In this document: one piece after another, positions 7,695 to 15,301 of the stretch
How positions within the stretch are numbered: position 1 is the stretch's first letter
Layout: each line of letters opens with the position of its first letter
IMG/VR virus record: IMGVR_UViG_3300017528_000110
Span: 1-46,355 of that record
Direction: 5' to 3' (one strand)
From: a virus
Length of the DNA stretch: 46,355 nt
Position numbers and translations under genes: made by a program
Notes under the pieces: model-generated
Told to the model about the DNA's origin: nothing
Database searches by the model: none
What the model saw: only the letters and a program-made list of their open reading frames with translations

Positions 7695-7918
7695 GCCGCT
7701 ACGGAGAAGGCAAGCGCGGCTATCTGATCTATGACGGGCCGATCGCTCCGGTCGAATTCGAGATCGGTAGCCGCGGCGACGTGGGCGGTTCTGTCAAGTA
7801 TTCGTCAGAACCGCTGCGCGACGTCGTCGTGATGGGCGGGAGCGCCGAATTCGGAAAAGTCCGCCTCTATGTCGATCCGCGCGCCGGAACGATGCGGATC
7901 GAGCGGGTGCGATTATGA
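7691..7918 (+). CDS. Small hypothetical protein (75 aa)
   Basis: The ATG overlaps the previous stop (ATGA). The product is beta-rich (GYLIYDGPIAPVEFEIGS, SVKYSSEPLRDVVVMGG, FGKVRLYVDPRAGTMRIERVRL). No family, cysteine motif or membrane segment is recognised. Tight packing on both sides supports its being a real gene. Confidence 0.6.
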   Translation: MSRYGEGKRGYLIYDGPIAPVEFEIGSRGDVGGSVKYSSEPLRDVVVMGGSAEFGKVRLYVDPRAGTMRIERVRL

Positions 7919-8187
7919 ACCGGCCGCCGCTCTACAGCTTCCAATGCTCGACGCGCTCACAGTTCGTTCCGCGGATTGCCGTCGGTACGTTCGGTGGCGT
8001 CACGACGGTCTGGGTACAGGGAGCCGCTACCAGCTTCCGCGTTCCGGCTGGTCAATTGATCGACATCAAGTTCGAAGCAACGCCGGACGTGTCGCTGCTG
8101 ACGATCGAGCGCGTCGATCTGGACGAGTTAAACAACTACCGTCCAGCCGAACCGACGGAGGTCGACGATGCCGGACAGCCCAAGTGA
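7915..8187 (+). CDS. Small hypothetical protein (90 aa)
   Basis: The ATG overlaps the previous stop (ATGA), and the 3' end overlaps the exonuclease gene by 20 bases. The 90-residue product is beta-rich (RIAVGTFGGVTTVWVQGAATSFRVPAGQLIDIKFEA, VSLLTIERVDL) with an acidic tail. The family is not recognised. Like the gene before it, it ends in a strand of type hTIERVxL, so the two may be distant duplicates; this is a weak resemblance. Confidence 0.6.
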   Translation: MNRPPLYSFQCSTRSQFVPRIAVGTFGGVTTVWVQGAATSFRVPAGQLIDIKFEATPDVSLLTIERVDLDELNNYRPAEPTEVDDAGQPK

Positions 8188-8956
8188 GCGGCAGCGCTTG
8201 ATCCGCTCGGTCGACTTTGAGACGACCGGGATGGACCCGGCCGTCGATCGCGTCGTCGAGATCGGCTATACCGATATCCGGTGGGTCGAGACCGTCGGAG
8301 CGAACCCAGACTGGAACCCAAACGATCCGAAGTCGCCGACAACGATCCCGCTCGGCGGCCGCTGGATTGTCGAGCGGCCGCGGACCGAGCTGATCGATCC
8401 GCAGCGGAAGATACCGCCGCAAGCCAGCGGCGTGCACCACATCACCGACAACATGGTCGCCGGCAAACCGACGTTCTCGCAAGCGGCGCCGTGTCTGCTC
8501 ACTGGCGGTCCGATACTCTGCGCGCACAACGCGGCTTTCGAGAAAAAGTGGTTTACGACGCCGGCGCAGTGGATTTGCACTTGGAAAGGCGCGGTCGTTC
8601 TGGCGCCGCACGCGCCGGAACACAAGCTGCAAACGCTGCGATACTGGCTGAAGCTGGACCTCGACGTCGACGAAGCCGATCCGCCGCACCGCGCCGGACC
8701 GGACAGCTACGTCGCCGCGCATCTTCTGGTGCGCATGCTGACGAAGCTGTCGGTCGACGAGCTGATCGCGATCGAGCCGCACCCCGTTATCTTGCCGCGC
8801 TTCCGGTTCGGCGAGCATCAAGGCAAGCCGATCGACGATATTCCGTCGTCCTATCTGGAATGGATGTTGCGCGCCAATAACCCGCCGTTCAACGAAGACG
8901 AGCGCGCGACGGCGACGCATCATCTGAAGCTGCGCGAGCAGATAAGGGAGGGCTGA
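8168..8956 (+). CDS. DnaQ-like DEDDh 3'-5' exonuclease with C-terminal DUF3820-like segment
   Basis: The protein has 262 residues. Exo I is VDFETTG with Asp16 and Glu18. Exo II appears as HNAAFEKKW (120-128), where the usual metal-binding Asp is Glu125. Exo III is HRAGPDSYVAAHL with His174 and Asp179, the DEDDh form. The exonuclease fold ends near residue 192. After it, LPRFRFGEHQGKPIDDIPSSYLEWML (209-234) matches the short DUF3820 motif often fused to phage and bacterial DnaQ-type exonucleases. The enzyme is expected to remove nucleotides from 3' ends of DNA or RNA. GGAGG precedes the ATG; the gene overlaps its neighbour by 20 bases. The Asp-to-Glu change could reduce activity. Confidence 0.85.
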   Translation: MPDSPSERQRLIRSVDFETTGMDPAVDRVVEIGYTDIRWVETVGANPDWNPNDPKSPTTIPLGGRWIVERPRTELIDPQRKIPPQASGVHHITDNMVAGKPTFSQAAPCLLTGGPILCAHNAAFEKKWFTTPAQWICTWKGAVVLAPHAPEHKLQTLRYWLKLDLDVDEADPPHRAGPDSYVAAHLLVRMLTKLSVDELIAIEPHPVILPRFRFGEHQGKPIDDIPSSYLEWMLRANNPPFNEDERATATHHLKLREQIREG

Positions 8957-9153
8957 TGATTACTCTAGAACAGCAGATTGCGTGCATCGAGCGAGAGCTG
9001 ATACTGCGCCGGCGCGCTTATCCGCGCTGGATCGCCGCCGGCAAGATGCGCCAGCCGGACGCGGACCACGAGATTGCGGTGATGCAGAGCGTCGCCGAAT
9101 TGCTGCGGGCGCAGCGAACCGATCTTTTCAACCAGAAGGACAAGGCACCATGA
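8956..9153 (+). CDS. Small conserved phage protein (65 aa)
   Basis: The start shares a base with the previous stop (TGATG), and its end overlaps the next gene (ATGA). The product (ITLEQQIACIERELILRRRAYPRWIAAGKMRQPDADHEIAVMQSVAELLRAQ) belongs to a type often seen in phages of proteobacteria, with the pattern RRxYPxWhxxGxM...HEIAxM. Function is unknown. It is helical and basic, with one Cys and no membrane segment. Confidence 0.7.
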   Translation: MITLEQQIACIERELILRRRAYPRWIAAGKMRQPDADHEIAVMQSVAELLRAQRTDLFNQKDKAP

Positions 9154-10979
9154 AGACTGCAAATATGGAATTGCACCGCGATCGCGACGTCGCGCTGCGG
9201 ACGCTGAAGCTGGCCGAAGAGGAAAAGGGCGGGCTCGCCGTCCGCAAGTCCGACGACGATCCGGCTTCGTTCGCGACGCTGAAAGCGTCGATCGCCGCGG
9301 TCGGTATCTTGCAGCCGCTGATCGTGACGAAGTCGACCGGTGGATATTGCGTCGTCTCCGGCAATCGCCGGCTGCGCGCGCTGCGCGAGCTGGCGGCCGC
9401 GCCGGAAGAGGGCGACCGCTTCGATAAGGTTCCGATTATCGAAGTGACCGACGGTTCGTCCGGCCAGCTGCGCGAGATCGCCGTTATGGCAAATCTCTCG
9501 CTGCCGATGCACCCGGTCGATCAGCTGGAGGTTCTCGCCGGCGCTAGAAAAGGCGGCATGAGCGAAGACGATATCGCCGCGCGCTGGGGACTGAAGCCGC
9601 AGCGCGTCCGTCAGCTGCTCGCGCTCGGCGCGCTCGTACCGGAAGTCCGCGACGCTTGGCGCAGCGGAAAGATCACTGCGAAGTCCGCCGAGAAATTTAC
9701 GCTCGCCGACGACAAGCTTCAGACGGCGGTTCTCGCCAAGTATCTCGCCGGCAAGCTGTCTGACTGGCAGCTGAATGAAGCGCTCGTCGGCAAGGCGCGT
9801 GAGCTCGGGCCCATGCTCCAGTTCGTCGGCCTGGAACGGTACCGCCAAGATGGGGGCAAGCTGCGCGAGGACTTGTTCGGCGTCTTGCATATTCCGGACG
9901 ATCCGAAGCTGGTCAAACGGCTGTACGAAGATCGCATCGAGGCGATAATCGCCAGTCTGATCGCCCAGGGTTGGGCCTGGGCGGAGCGCAAGCCGCAGAA
10001 CTTTCAGTGGTCGTATGGCAAGATCGATCCGAAGGAGAAGCCGAAGCCGACCAAAGAAGAGAAGGCAGAGCTGGAGGCGATCGGGAACGGAAATCGCGAC
10101 GACGACGACGACGACGACGACGATGAGAGCGATTGGGAAACGCGCGAGAGGATCAATGGTGAGATTGCGTTGCGCGGCTATACCGCTGAGCAGCGCAAAA
10201 AGTCCGGCTGCTGGGTCAGCGTCACAGCAGCCGGCAAGCTGACCGTCGAGCCCGGCAGAGTGAAGCCGGAGGCCAAGCGCAAAGAGACCGCGACCAAGAA
10301 AGCGAAAGAGCGCGCCAAGAAGGTCGAGAAGGCAGCGGCCGCCGGCGATCTGCCCGGCGTCGTCTCCAACGCGCTGGTGCAGCGCATGTCGCAATGGCTG
10401 ACGCGCGCCGCGGCCGCCGCGCTGCTCGCCCAGCCGCGGCGCGAGACCGCGCTCGCCGCGCTGGTCGCCGGCGTCGCGAGCAAGAGCAAGACTTGCGAGA
10501 TCGCCGTCGGCGGACTTGGACGGAAGGAGACCGACTTTCGGAAGCTGCCGACGTTCGAGAGCATATTCTCGATCTCGAACAAGAAAACGATGCTCGATCT
10601 GCTTCGCGACGTCGACACGATCATTTCCAATGCGCTCGACTTCGAAGCGTTCAATTCGGACCATCCGCCGCTGAAGGATCCCGGCGTCGTAGCGCTGGTG
10701 AACGCGATCGATCCGGATCATCTACATCGAGAGCTGCGGAAGGCGATCGACTTCGACGACTATTTCGCGTCGGTCTCGAAAGCGATGATCGTCGCCGCGC
10801 TCAAAGAGATCGGCATGGACGGCGCCGAGATCGCCCGTCTGCCGGCGGCGAAGGCTGAGCTGGCGGCGTTCGCCGCCAAGCGGATGAAGACCGTCGATTG
10901 GTTTCCGCCGGAGCTGCGCGCTGCCGGCTACAAGGGACTTGCGTCGAAGTCCGCGAAGACGAAGGGAGCAAAGCGATGA
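9150..10979 (+). CDS. ParB N-terminal domain protein
   Basis: The product has 609 residues, much longer than chromosomal ParB. The N-terminal ParB/Srx-like domain has PLIVTKSTGGYCVVSGNRRLRALREL (residues 57-81), and is followed by a KorB/ParB-type helix-turn-helix (MSEDDIAARWGLKPQRVRQLLALGAL, about 137-162). A long unassigned region follows, with nine consecutive Asp (about 317-325) encoded by a GAC run, then a Lys/Ala-rich linker and a helical C-terminal domain. I see no ParA partner nearby, so partitioning is not supported. Phage proteins of this kind may act in transcription control, DNA organisation or as nucleases. The start ATG overlaps the previous stop and follows AGAAGGACAAGGCACC. 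Confidence 0.8.
   Translation: MKTANMELHRDRDVALRTLKLAEEEKGGLAVRKSDDDPASFATLKASIAAVGILQPLIVTKSTGGYCVVSGNRRLRALRELAAAPEEGDRFDKVPIIEVTDGSSGQLREIAVMANLSLPMHPVDQLEVLAGARKGGMSEDDIAARWGLKPQRVRQLLALGALVPEVRDAWRSGKITAKSAEKFTLADDKLQTAVLAKYLAGKLSDWQLNEALVGKARELGPMLQFVGLERYRQDGGKLREDLFGVLHIPDDPKLVKRLYEDRIEAIIASLIAQGWAWAERKPQNFQWSYGKIDPKEKPKPTKEEKAELEAIGNGNRDDDDDDDDDESDWETRERINGEIALRGYTAEQRKKSGCWVSVTAAGKLTVEPGRVKPEAKRKETATKKAKERAKKVEKAAAAGDLPGVVSNALVQRMSQWLTRAAAAALLAQPRRETALAALVAGVASKSKTCEIAVGGLGRKETDFRKLPTFESIFSISNKKTMLDLLRDVDTIISNALDFEAFNSDHPPLKDPGVVALVNAIDPDHLHRELRKAIDFDDYFASVSKAMIVAALKEIGMDGAEIARLPAAKAELAAFAAKRMKTVDWFPPELRAAGYKGLASKSAKTKGAKR
10098..10124 (+). repeat. GAC triplet run encoding nine Asp
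   Basis: Eight GAC codons in a row plus GAT encode an Asp tract in the middle of the ParB-domain protein. A pure triplet run may vary in length by replication slippage; it lies in a linker, where length change would be tolerated. Confidence 0.85.
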
Positions 10980-11461
10980 AGAGACTTTGCGCATGGGAAG
11001 ACGGCATCGCAGACGTTTGCCAAAGCTGCTATGCCGCCGTGAACAGTAAGTTTGCCAGACCGCTCGAATGCCTGCGGGCGAGCGTTAATCACAACGGCCC
11101 ACCGCGGCCGTCGCCGGCGGAAGAGATCGGGCAGCAGGCAGTCGCGCGCGCGCTCAACCGCGACAGCGGACGCGGCGATATAATGGGCGTCTTTCTGACG
11201 ACGGCCGGAGACTATGTTCATGCCGTCGCGCCGTACAAGCTTTGCGGTCCATGGCAGCCGACCGTGGCCGACCGTACGCTTGCGAGCGATACGCCGCGCA
11301 GTCTTGTCGAAGTGAGCGTGTACGGAAAAGAGCGCTTCTTTCGCTGGGTCGCGGCCGCGCCGCCAGAAGGGCCAGGGTCGGCAATTGTCATATGGCTCGG
11401 CGCCGCTGCCGCAAGCGGCGCTCTGATCGGCGCCGGGCTGGTCTGGCTTCTCGTTCACTGA
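10976..11461 (+). CDS. Hypothetical membrane-anchored protein (161 aa)
   Basis: The ATG overlaps the previous stop (ATGA). The N-terminal part has four Cys (LCAWEDG, VCQSCYAAV, LECLRAS), and the middle is soluble. A C-terminal segment, SAIVIWLGAAAASGALIGAGLVWLLVH, is a clear single transmembrane helix, so the protein is probably tail-anchored with the bulk in the cytoplasm. The family is not recognised. It is the first of two consecutive genes encoding membrane proteins at the end of the early operon. Confidence 0.6.
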   Translation: MKRLCAWEDGIADVCQSCYAAVNSKFARPLECLRASVNHNGPPRPSPAEEIGQQAVARALNRDSGRGDIMGVFLTTAGDYVHAVAPYKLCGPWQPTVADRTLASDTPRSLVEVSVYGKERFFRWVAAAPPEGPGSAIVIWLGAAAASGALIGAGLVWLLVH

Positions 11462-11586
11462 ACGAGATCGCCCGAAGCCGATGCGCGGCAGACGCTTGTC
11501 CCTGCACCCGCGTCGGCCAGACCACGAGGAGTTAGCCGCCGGCGTGGTCCAAGCGGGCCGGCGGACCAACGCGCGGGAGAGAAACC
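11462..11586. other. Short intergenic stretch with an inverted repeat
   Basis: No gene is visible here. GACCACG at 11520-11526 pairs with CGTGGTC at 11543-11549 (16-base loop); no T-run follows. GGGAGAGAAACC before 11587 is the ribosome binding site of the next gene. Use as a regulatory structure is speculative. Confidence 0.35.
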
Positions 11587-11760
11587 ATGAGGCTAAAAAC
11601 TACCGAAGAGTTGAAGCGCGTGCCTGCTGAGATGTACGTGCGCACTTTGTACCGCACCGAGCGCGCCGAAAAGCTTGTTCGCGATCTGAAAGTCTGCTTC
11701 GTCTTTCTGCTCGGCGTCGCGCTGATGCTGGCTTTGATCGCGTTGGTCCATCTTGGCTAG
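11587..11760 (+). CDS. Small single-pass membrane protein (57 aa)
   Basis: The gene begins at an ATG after GGGAGAGAAACC. The product has a charged N-terminal half (RLKTTEELKRVPAEMYVRTLYRTERAEKLVRDLK) and one C-terminal transmembrane helix (VCFVFLLGVALMLALIALVHLG). The family is not recognised. Its end overlaps the next gene by eight bases. It may be an early inner-membrane protein that alters the host envelope, or an exclusion protein; neither can be shown from sequence. Confidence 0.6.
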   Translation: MRLKTTEELKRVPAEMYVRTLYRTERAEKLVRDLKVCFVFLLGVALMLALIALVHLG

Positions 11761-12010
11761 ACGCAAGCCGAAGCAGCTCGCGCTATTCACCGAGCCGGCG
11801 AAGCCGCCGCGGCCGCCGACTAAGAGATGGGCCCACATTGTCGACGCCGGCGCCGACGGCGAGGCGCAGTTCCGCTGCCGCTGCGGCTGGCGCTCTGGCT
11901 GGCATTACGGTCTGACCGTTCCGGAGATACGCCGCGGACTGGAATGCCCTCCCTGTAACGCAAAAAAAGGCCCGCCGCCGGACCGAAGTCCGAGCGGCGG
12001 GCAAGTCTAG
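11753..12010 (+). CDS. Small zinc-binding protein with sliding-clamp-like motif, TTG start
   Basis: An in-frame TGA at 11735 leaves the TTG at 11753 as the only usable start; no ATG exists in this frame. The product has 85 residues. The N-terminus ARRKPKQLALFTEPAKPP carries QLALF, close to the beta-clamp-binding consensus QL(S/D)LF. The centre has CRCGW, and CPPC follows, a likely zinc site with two CxC/CxxC pairs. The last 14 codons form one side of the convergent terminator, which may explain the GC-rich, low-complexity tail (KKGPPPDRSPSGGQV). Function is unknown; contact with the replication clamp is inference from the motif. Confidence 0.55.
   Translation: MARRKPKQLALFTEPAKPPRPPTKRWAHIVDAGADGEAQFRCRCGWRSGWHYGLTVPEIRRGLECPPCNAKKGPPPDRSPSGGQV
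11961..12002 (-). terminator. Convergent terminator ending the leftward late operon
   Basis: GCCCGCCGC (11970-11978) pairs with GCGGCGGGC (11994-12002), and an inner GGAC/GTCC stem closes on the loop cgaa; a small mismatch separates the stems. On the - strand the hairpin is followed by seven T's (A-run 11962-11968 on +), making a strong Rho-independent terminator for the leftward operon, whose last gene ends at 12105. On the + strand no T-run follows, so rightward transcripts are not obviously stopped here. It lies inside the coding end of the preceding + gene. Confidence 0.85.
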
Positions 12011-12104
12011 GGAGGAAACACCATCGCGAGATGGCTTCCAACATCAAGGAGCCGGTATCGCTACCGACAGCCGCAGGCTACCAGCTCCGGCGAGTGGTTG
12101 CAAA

Positions 12105-12611
12105 CTACGGAACGACCGTAAAGTCGGTCGTCGGGCTCGGGATCACGATCGAGCGACCGTCGTCGCACTGCGTATTATAATTCAGCGATCGATAGTGGTA
12201 GTTCCCAGGCGGAACTTCGCTCGACGGCGGCAGCATGAACGTAACTTGACCGCGCTGATGATCGCCGCGCTGCGTCAGCGCCGCCGGCGCCAGAATAGAC
12301 CAGACGACCGTATTCGTCTTTGCGTCGACGATAAAGCGATGGACGATCACAATACACGTCTCGGTCCGGCTGATCTCAAAGTTGACCGTAAGACGTCCGC
12401 CCGCCTTCACCACCGGGCTTTCAAACCAGACGCGATGAACGGTCTGGAGGGGCTGAAGCCGTCGTCTGATCTCGATGATCTGGCTGGTCACGAACGCCAT
12501 GCCGGCGACGATCGTCAGCGCAACCCCGAACAGCGCGGCCCACTGGACGCGCGGGCTGCAATAGTGTCCGTGCGGTCCGCAGAACAGATGCATCGGCGTC
12601 GGCGTAATCAT
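12105..12611 (-). CDS. Membrane-anchored protein of the lysis cluster (168 aa)
   Basis: This is the last gene of the late operon; its ATG overlaps the stop of the upstream gene. After a short His/Cys-containing N-terminus there is one transmembrane helix (VQWAALFGVALTIVAGMAFVTSQII, about 22-46). The remaining 120 residues form a beta-rich domain (LTVNFEISRTETCIVIVHRFIVDA, VTFMLPPSSEVPPGNYHYRSLNYNTQCDD) that should face the periplasm. The place after a holin candidate and endolysin suggests an envelope-disruption or spanin-like job, but it has no lipobox and no long coiled coil. Family not recognised. Confidence 0.6.
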   Translation of the reverse strand: MITPTPMHLFCGPHGHYCSPRVQWAALFGVALTIVAGMAFVTSQIIEIRRRLQPLQTVHRVWFESPVVKAGGRLTVNFEISRTETCIVIVHRFIVDAKTNTVVWSILAPAALTQRGDHQRGQVTFMLPPSSEVPPGNYHYRSLNYNTQCDDGRSIVIPSPTTDFTVVP

Positions 12612-12997
12612 TTTCCGAGCGCTCCCTTGGCGTTATTGATGACTGAAATGACCCAACCAAAAAACCCACCAATCGCCAGGAGAACGCCGAAGATCGTCGT
12701 ACCGCGTACGATCAGATTGTTGTATTGCCGCGATGTCTCCTGCTGTGCATGGGACAGTTCGTCCATTGCCGTCTTGTCCGCCTTTTTCGATTTCAGCTCG
12801 TCGATCGTCTGCTCTAGCCGCGCCAGCTTGCGGCGATCGCCGCGGACGGTTCTCGTAAGGTAGATCACTTCCCTACCCAGCAGAGCGATCGTCGTCTCAG
12901 TATTGTAACCAGTGGGCGGGATCGGCTGTTCCCGGATCAGCTTCTCGAATTCTTCGTCTTCGCCCAGCTCGCTACGCGTATCGTCGTCGTCCGCCAT
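12608..12997 (-). CDS. XhlA-like holin or lysis accessory protein
   Basis: The start is the ATG at 12997 behind GGGAGAATGCT; a TTG ten codons upstream is less likely. The product has 129 residues: a very acidic N-terminus, a coiled-coil segment (REVIYLTRTVRGDRRKLARLEQTIDELKSKKADK...), and one C-terminal transmembrane helix (GTTIFGVLLAIGGFFGWVISVIN), ending in KGALGK. This is the layout of XhlA-type hemolysin/holin proteins. Its position next to the endolysin supports a role in lysis. The gene overlaps the last gene of the operon by four bases. Assignment rests on layout, not on a diagnostic motif. Confidence 0.55.
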   Translation of the reverse strand: MADDDDTRSELGEDEEFEKLIREQPIPPTGYNTETTIALLGREVIYLTRTVRGDRRKLARLEQTIDELKSKKADKTAMDELSHAQQETSRQYNNLIVRGTTIFGVLLAIGGFFGWVISVINNAKGALGK

Positions 12998-13066
12998 AGC
13001 ATTCTCCCGGCAGGGGCTGCTGTGCAATTTTGACCAGGGGAACGCGGCGGCTGCGCACCTCCTTTC

Positions 13067-14467
13067 TTAGGTGGTGCGGCAGTACTCAAAATGCATCGCG
13101 TCGGTATCGCTCGCCGGCAGATGCGGAGCGCCGAACCAGCGTCCGCACGCAAAGCCGTTGGCCGCGAAGATCGGTTCGATCCTCCAAGTCGAACCGGTCG
13201 CGCCGGGCTTGGCGCCGAGCGTACCGTAAGCATTCCAGTTCGCGTTCAGATCGAGAGCGAGCGCGTACGTGTGTCGAGAGATCCCGAGCGCCGGATTGTG
13301 GTTGATGTGCCGCGGTACCCACAATCCGTCATAGCTCAGAATATCCCCGAGATAGCCGGCGTCTTCGATCTGCTGAAACGCCGCGAGCAGATGCGGGGCT
13401 GCTATGCGGTTGACCTTGACCGACGTCACCTTGAACTTGCGCAGCTGCGGGATCGCGAGATCGACGATATTCGCCTTGACCCAGGTCGGATCGATCTCGA
13501 TGTTGCCGGCGCTCGTATCGCGGTACGAGAACGAGCCGAAAGCTTTCTTCAGCTGGTCGTTCGTCAGCACGGTCAGATGGTTCGAGATCGTCGGTACCGG
13601 AAGTCCGCTCAGTGACGGTGCCGGCGCTGACGCGGCCGGCGAGACGGCGTCGAGATAGCTGGGGAAGTCCCAAGAGACCGTCCATTTCCCGTCGTCGGGA
13701 TTGAGCCCGAGTGCTCGAATAGTCGCGGGGGTGATATCGATACCGGCGCGATTGGTGCGCCGTCCGGACTTGTCCGTTCCGCTCTCTGCTTGCGGACGTC
13801 CGCCGGGGCGGTTCCAGTAGTCATCGGTAGTGTTCCACGGTCCGACGTCGACGATCGGCACAGTCGTGCTGCGGCCGTTGCTGGCGAAGATACGGACGCT
13901 CGGGGGCGGCTTGGGGAAGCGCGCAGGCAAGCTGGCGCCGGGCGTGGCATCGGTGATGACGCTTCCGTCGTAAGCGCTGGTCTCGCGATCTCTGGAGCCG
14001 CCGAAGGTGGTGGCGATGATACCGGTAAATCGGGGGACGCGAGGAAGGGAGACAACGACCGGAGGGGCAGCGGGAGCGTCCCCGGGCTTGGCCGGAGCTG
14101 GACTTGCGGGCTTGGTTGCGTCGCCGTCGGCCGGTGGCGCGGCGGGACCAGCAGGAGCAGCAGGAGCGCTGCCGGTAGGGGCCACAGCCCCAGGAGCTGC
14201 GGGGGCTCGCGCATCTTTCCACCTCGAACCGTAAGAGCTGCCGAAGTTGAAGTCGATCACGCGCAGCGCAAAGCCGTTCACGCACGTAAGAACGATCGCG
14301 CCCATCGCGGCGACGAAGACTTGCGCGGCGCCGTTCTCCGGCAAGACGAAGTTGCCGGAGAACATGAGATATGCGGCGAGACCGTCGACCGCGAGCGCTC
14401 CGGAGAACGCCGTTAGACCGAGTAGCGTAGTGCTCGCCGAGACCGGGGGATTGCTGGTGTCTGTCAT
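13067..14467 (-). CDS. Membrane-anchored endolysin: DPBB-like plus M15 peptidase
   Basis: The product has 466 residues from the ATG at 14467; the long open frame upstream is a shadow of the next gene. Two transmembrane helices (about 12-36 and 47-68) are followed by a Pro/Ala-rich linker (85-140). Residues 145-268 (RFTGIIATTFGG, SVRIFASNGRSTTVPIVDVGPW, NRAGIDITPATIRALGL) resemble a double-psi beta-barrel domain of the RlpA type. Residues about 295-463 are an M15-type peptidase: SRHTYALALDLN gives His399 and Asp406, and AMHFEYC gives His459, the expected zinc ligands. M15 enzymes cut peptide links in peptidoglycan. The membrane anchor in front of two wall-acting domains is unusual for an endolysin. 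It could act as a signal-arrest enzyme or could be an assembly enzyme. Confidence 0.75.
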   Translation of the reverse strand: MTDTSNPPVSASTTLLGLTAFSGALAVDGLAAYLMFSGNFVLPENGAAQVFVAAMGAIVLTCVNGFALRVIDFNFGSSYGSRWKDARAPAAPGAVAPTGSAPAAPAGPAAPPADGDATKPASPAPAKPGDAPAAPPVVVSLPRVPRFTGIIATTFGGSRDRETSAYDGSVITDATPGASLPARFPKPPPSVRIFASNGRSTTVPIVDVGPWNTTDDYWNRPGGRPQAESGTDKSGRRTNRAGIDITPATIRALGLNPDDGKWTVSWDFPSYLDAVSPAASAPAPSLSGLPVPTISNHLTVLTNDQLKKAFGSFSYRDTSAGNIEIDPTWVKANIVDLAIPQLRKFKVTSVKVNRIAAPHLLAAFQQIEDAGYLGDILSYDGLWVPRHINHNPALGISRHTYALALDLNANWNAYGTLGAKPGATGSTWRIEPIFAANGFACGRWFGAPHLPASDTDAMHFEYCRTT

Positions 14468-14474
14468 CTGGAGC

Positions 14475-14939
14475 TCACGACTGCTTGTCGAAGACGACGT
14501 CCGGTCCGCTCGCCGGAGAGCCGGGCGCGAGACCGGGGAACGTCGTCGTCGAGCCGACTGGGGCGCCGGCGTATGAGGCGACGCCGGCGATCGGCGGCGT
14601 AACCGTAGCCGCGGGCGTCGACGAGACCGTGATCGAGACCGGCGACGACAGCGGCTTACCTTCCCACGCAAGCTTCAGATCGTTGTAGAAGTGCTCGATG
14701 ATTACGCCCTCTTTCTGCGCGTACTTCGTTACGATCGGACCGTACGTCATCAGAAGCGGAAACAGCTCGAACGCATTGAAGCTGCCGTCGGCATTTCTCG
14801 CCGCCTTGACCGCGGCCCAAACCTCAGAGACGACGACTTCGATCCCGGGGCCGTCTTCTTTCAGCGCGGTATAGAACAGCGGTCCATATCTGAGACCGAC
14901 AGGGACGAGGTTCACGAGCTGCTGAACGTTGATATTCAT
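14475..14939 (-). CDS. Hypothetical late protein (154 aa)
   Basis: The start is the ATG at 14939 after AAGGAAC; the frame upstream of it is a shadow. The N-terminal 95 residues are helical (MNINVQQLVNLVPVGLRYGPLFYTALKEDGPGIEVVVSEVWAAVKAAR... FELFPLLMTYGPIVTKYAQKEG). The C-terminal 55 are Pro/Ser/Thr/Gly-rich and probably disordered. No signal peptide or clear membrane helix is present. I do not recognise the family. It lies between the endolysin and a small membrane protein. Confidence 0.6.
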   Translation of the reverse strand: MNINVQQLVNLVPVGLRYGPLFYTALKEDGPGIEVVVSEVWAAVKAARNADGSFNAFELFPLLMTYGPIVTKYAQKEGVIIEHFYNDLKLAWEGKPLSSPVSITVSSTPAATVTPPIAGVASYAGAPVGSTTTFPGLAPGSPASGPDVVFDKQS

Positions 14940-14968
14940 TGGGGCTAGTTCCTTGCGCTTTGGGGCCT

Positions 14969-15226
14969 TTACGCCGTCGAGCCGGGCGGCAGCGACGACG
15001 GATTTACCGTGCCGTTGTAGAACGTCCGCAAGATCGGCGTAACGACTTGGACGACAGCGGATACGCCGGCATAGATTGCAAGTACCATTTCCGGCGTTAC
15101 GCCGGGAACCCCCAGCCACGTCAGACCGCCGGCGATGACCGGGGCAATCTGGACCCAATTGATTTTCGACAGCCACGCCGACTTGACGGGGACGGTGACG
15201 GTCGTCGGAACTGGAGCGTTAGCCAT
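14969..15226 (-). CDS. Small membrane protein, possible holin (85 aa)
   Basis: ACAGGAGAAGCCCC precedes the ATG. Two hydrophobic stretches are visible, INWVQIAPVIAGGLTWLGVPG and MVLAIYAGVSAVVQVVTPILRTF, separated by a short turn; this is the size and layout of class II holins or small pore proteins. The N-terminus is PVPTTVTVPVKSAW. The family is not recognised. In a lysis cluster with a membrane-anchored endolysin, a two-helix protein of this size is a good holin or pinholin candidate, competing with the XhlA-like gene. Confidence 0.6.
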   Translation of the reverse strand: MANAPVPTTVTVPVKSAWLSKINWVQIAPVIAGGLTWLGVPGVTPEMVLAIYAGVSAVVQVVTPILRTFYNGTVNPSSLPPGSTA

Positions 15227-15240
15227 GGGGCTTCTCCTGT

Positions 15241-15274
15241 AGAAAGGCCCGACGCTCGATCGAGACGCCGGGCC
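15241..15274 (-). terminator. Candidate weak terminator between lysis genes
   Basis: GGCCCG (15246-15251) pairs with CGGGCC (15269-15274); the inner part contains the palindrome ctcgatcgag. On the - strand the hairpin is followed by TTTCT. It would act on leftward transcripts between the coiled-coil gene and the small membrane gene. The T-run is short, so partial termination is more likely than full. Confidence 0.4.
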
Positions 15275-15301
15275 GGTTTGGCAGCAATTGGCGTCCGGCG
15301 G

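Noticed and set aside
12023-12121. 32-codon + frame from an ATC after GGAGGAAACACC
   Set aside because: The ribosome binding site is good but ATC starts are rare and the product has no recognisable pattern; not enough to call a gene.
12031-12180. 49-codon + frame from an ATG
   Set aside because: Too far from the GGAGG, overlaps the end of the - strand gene and gives no domain.
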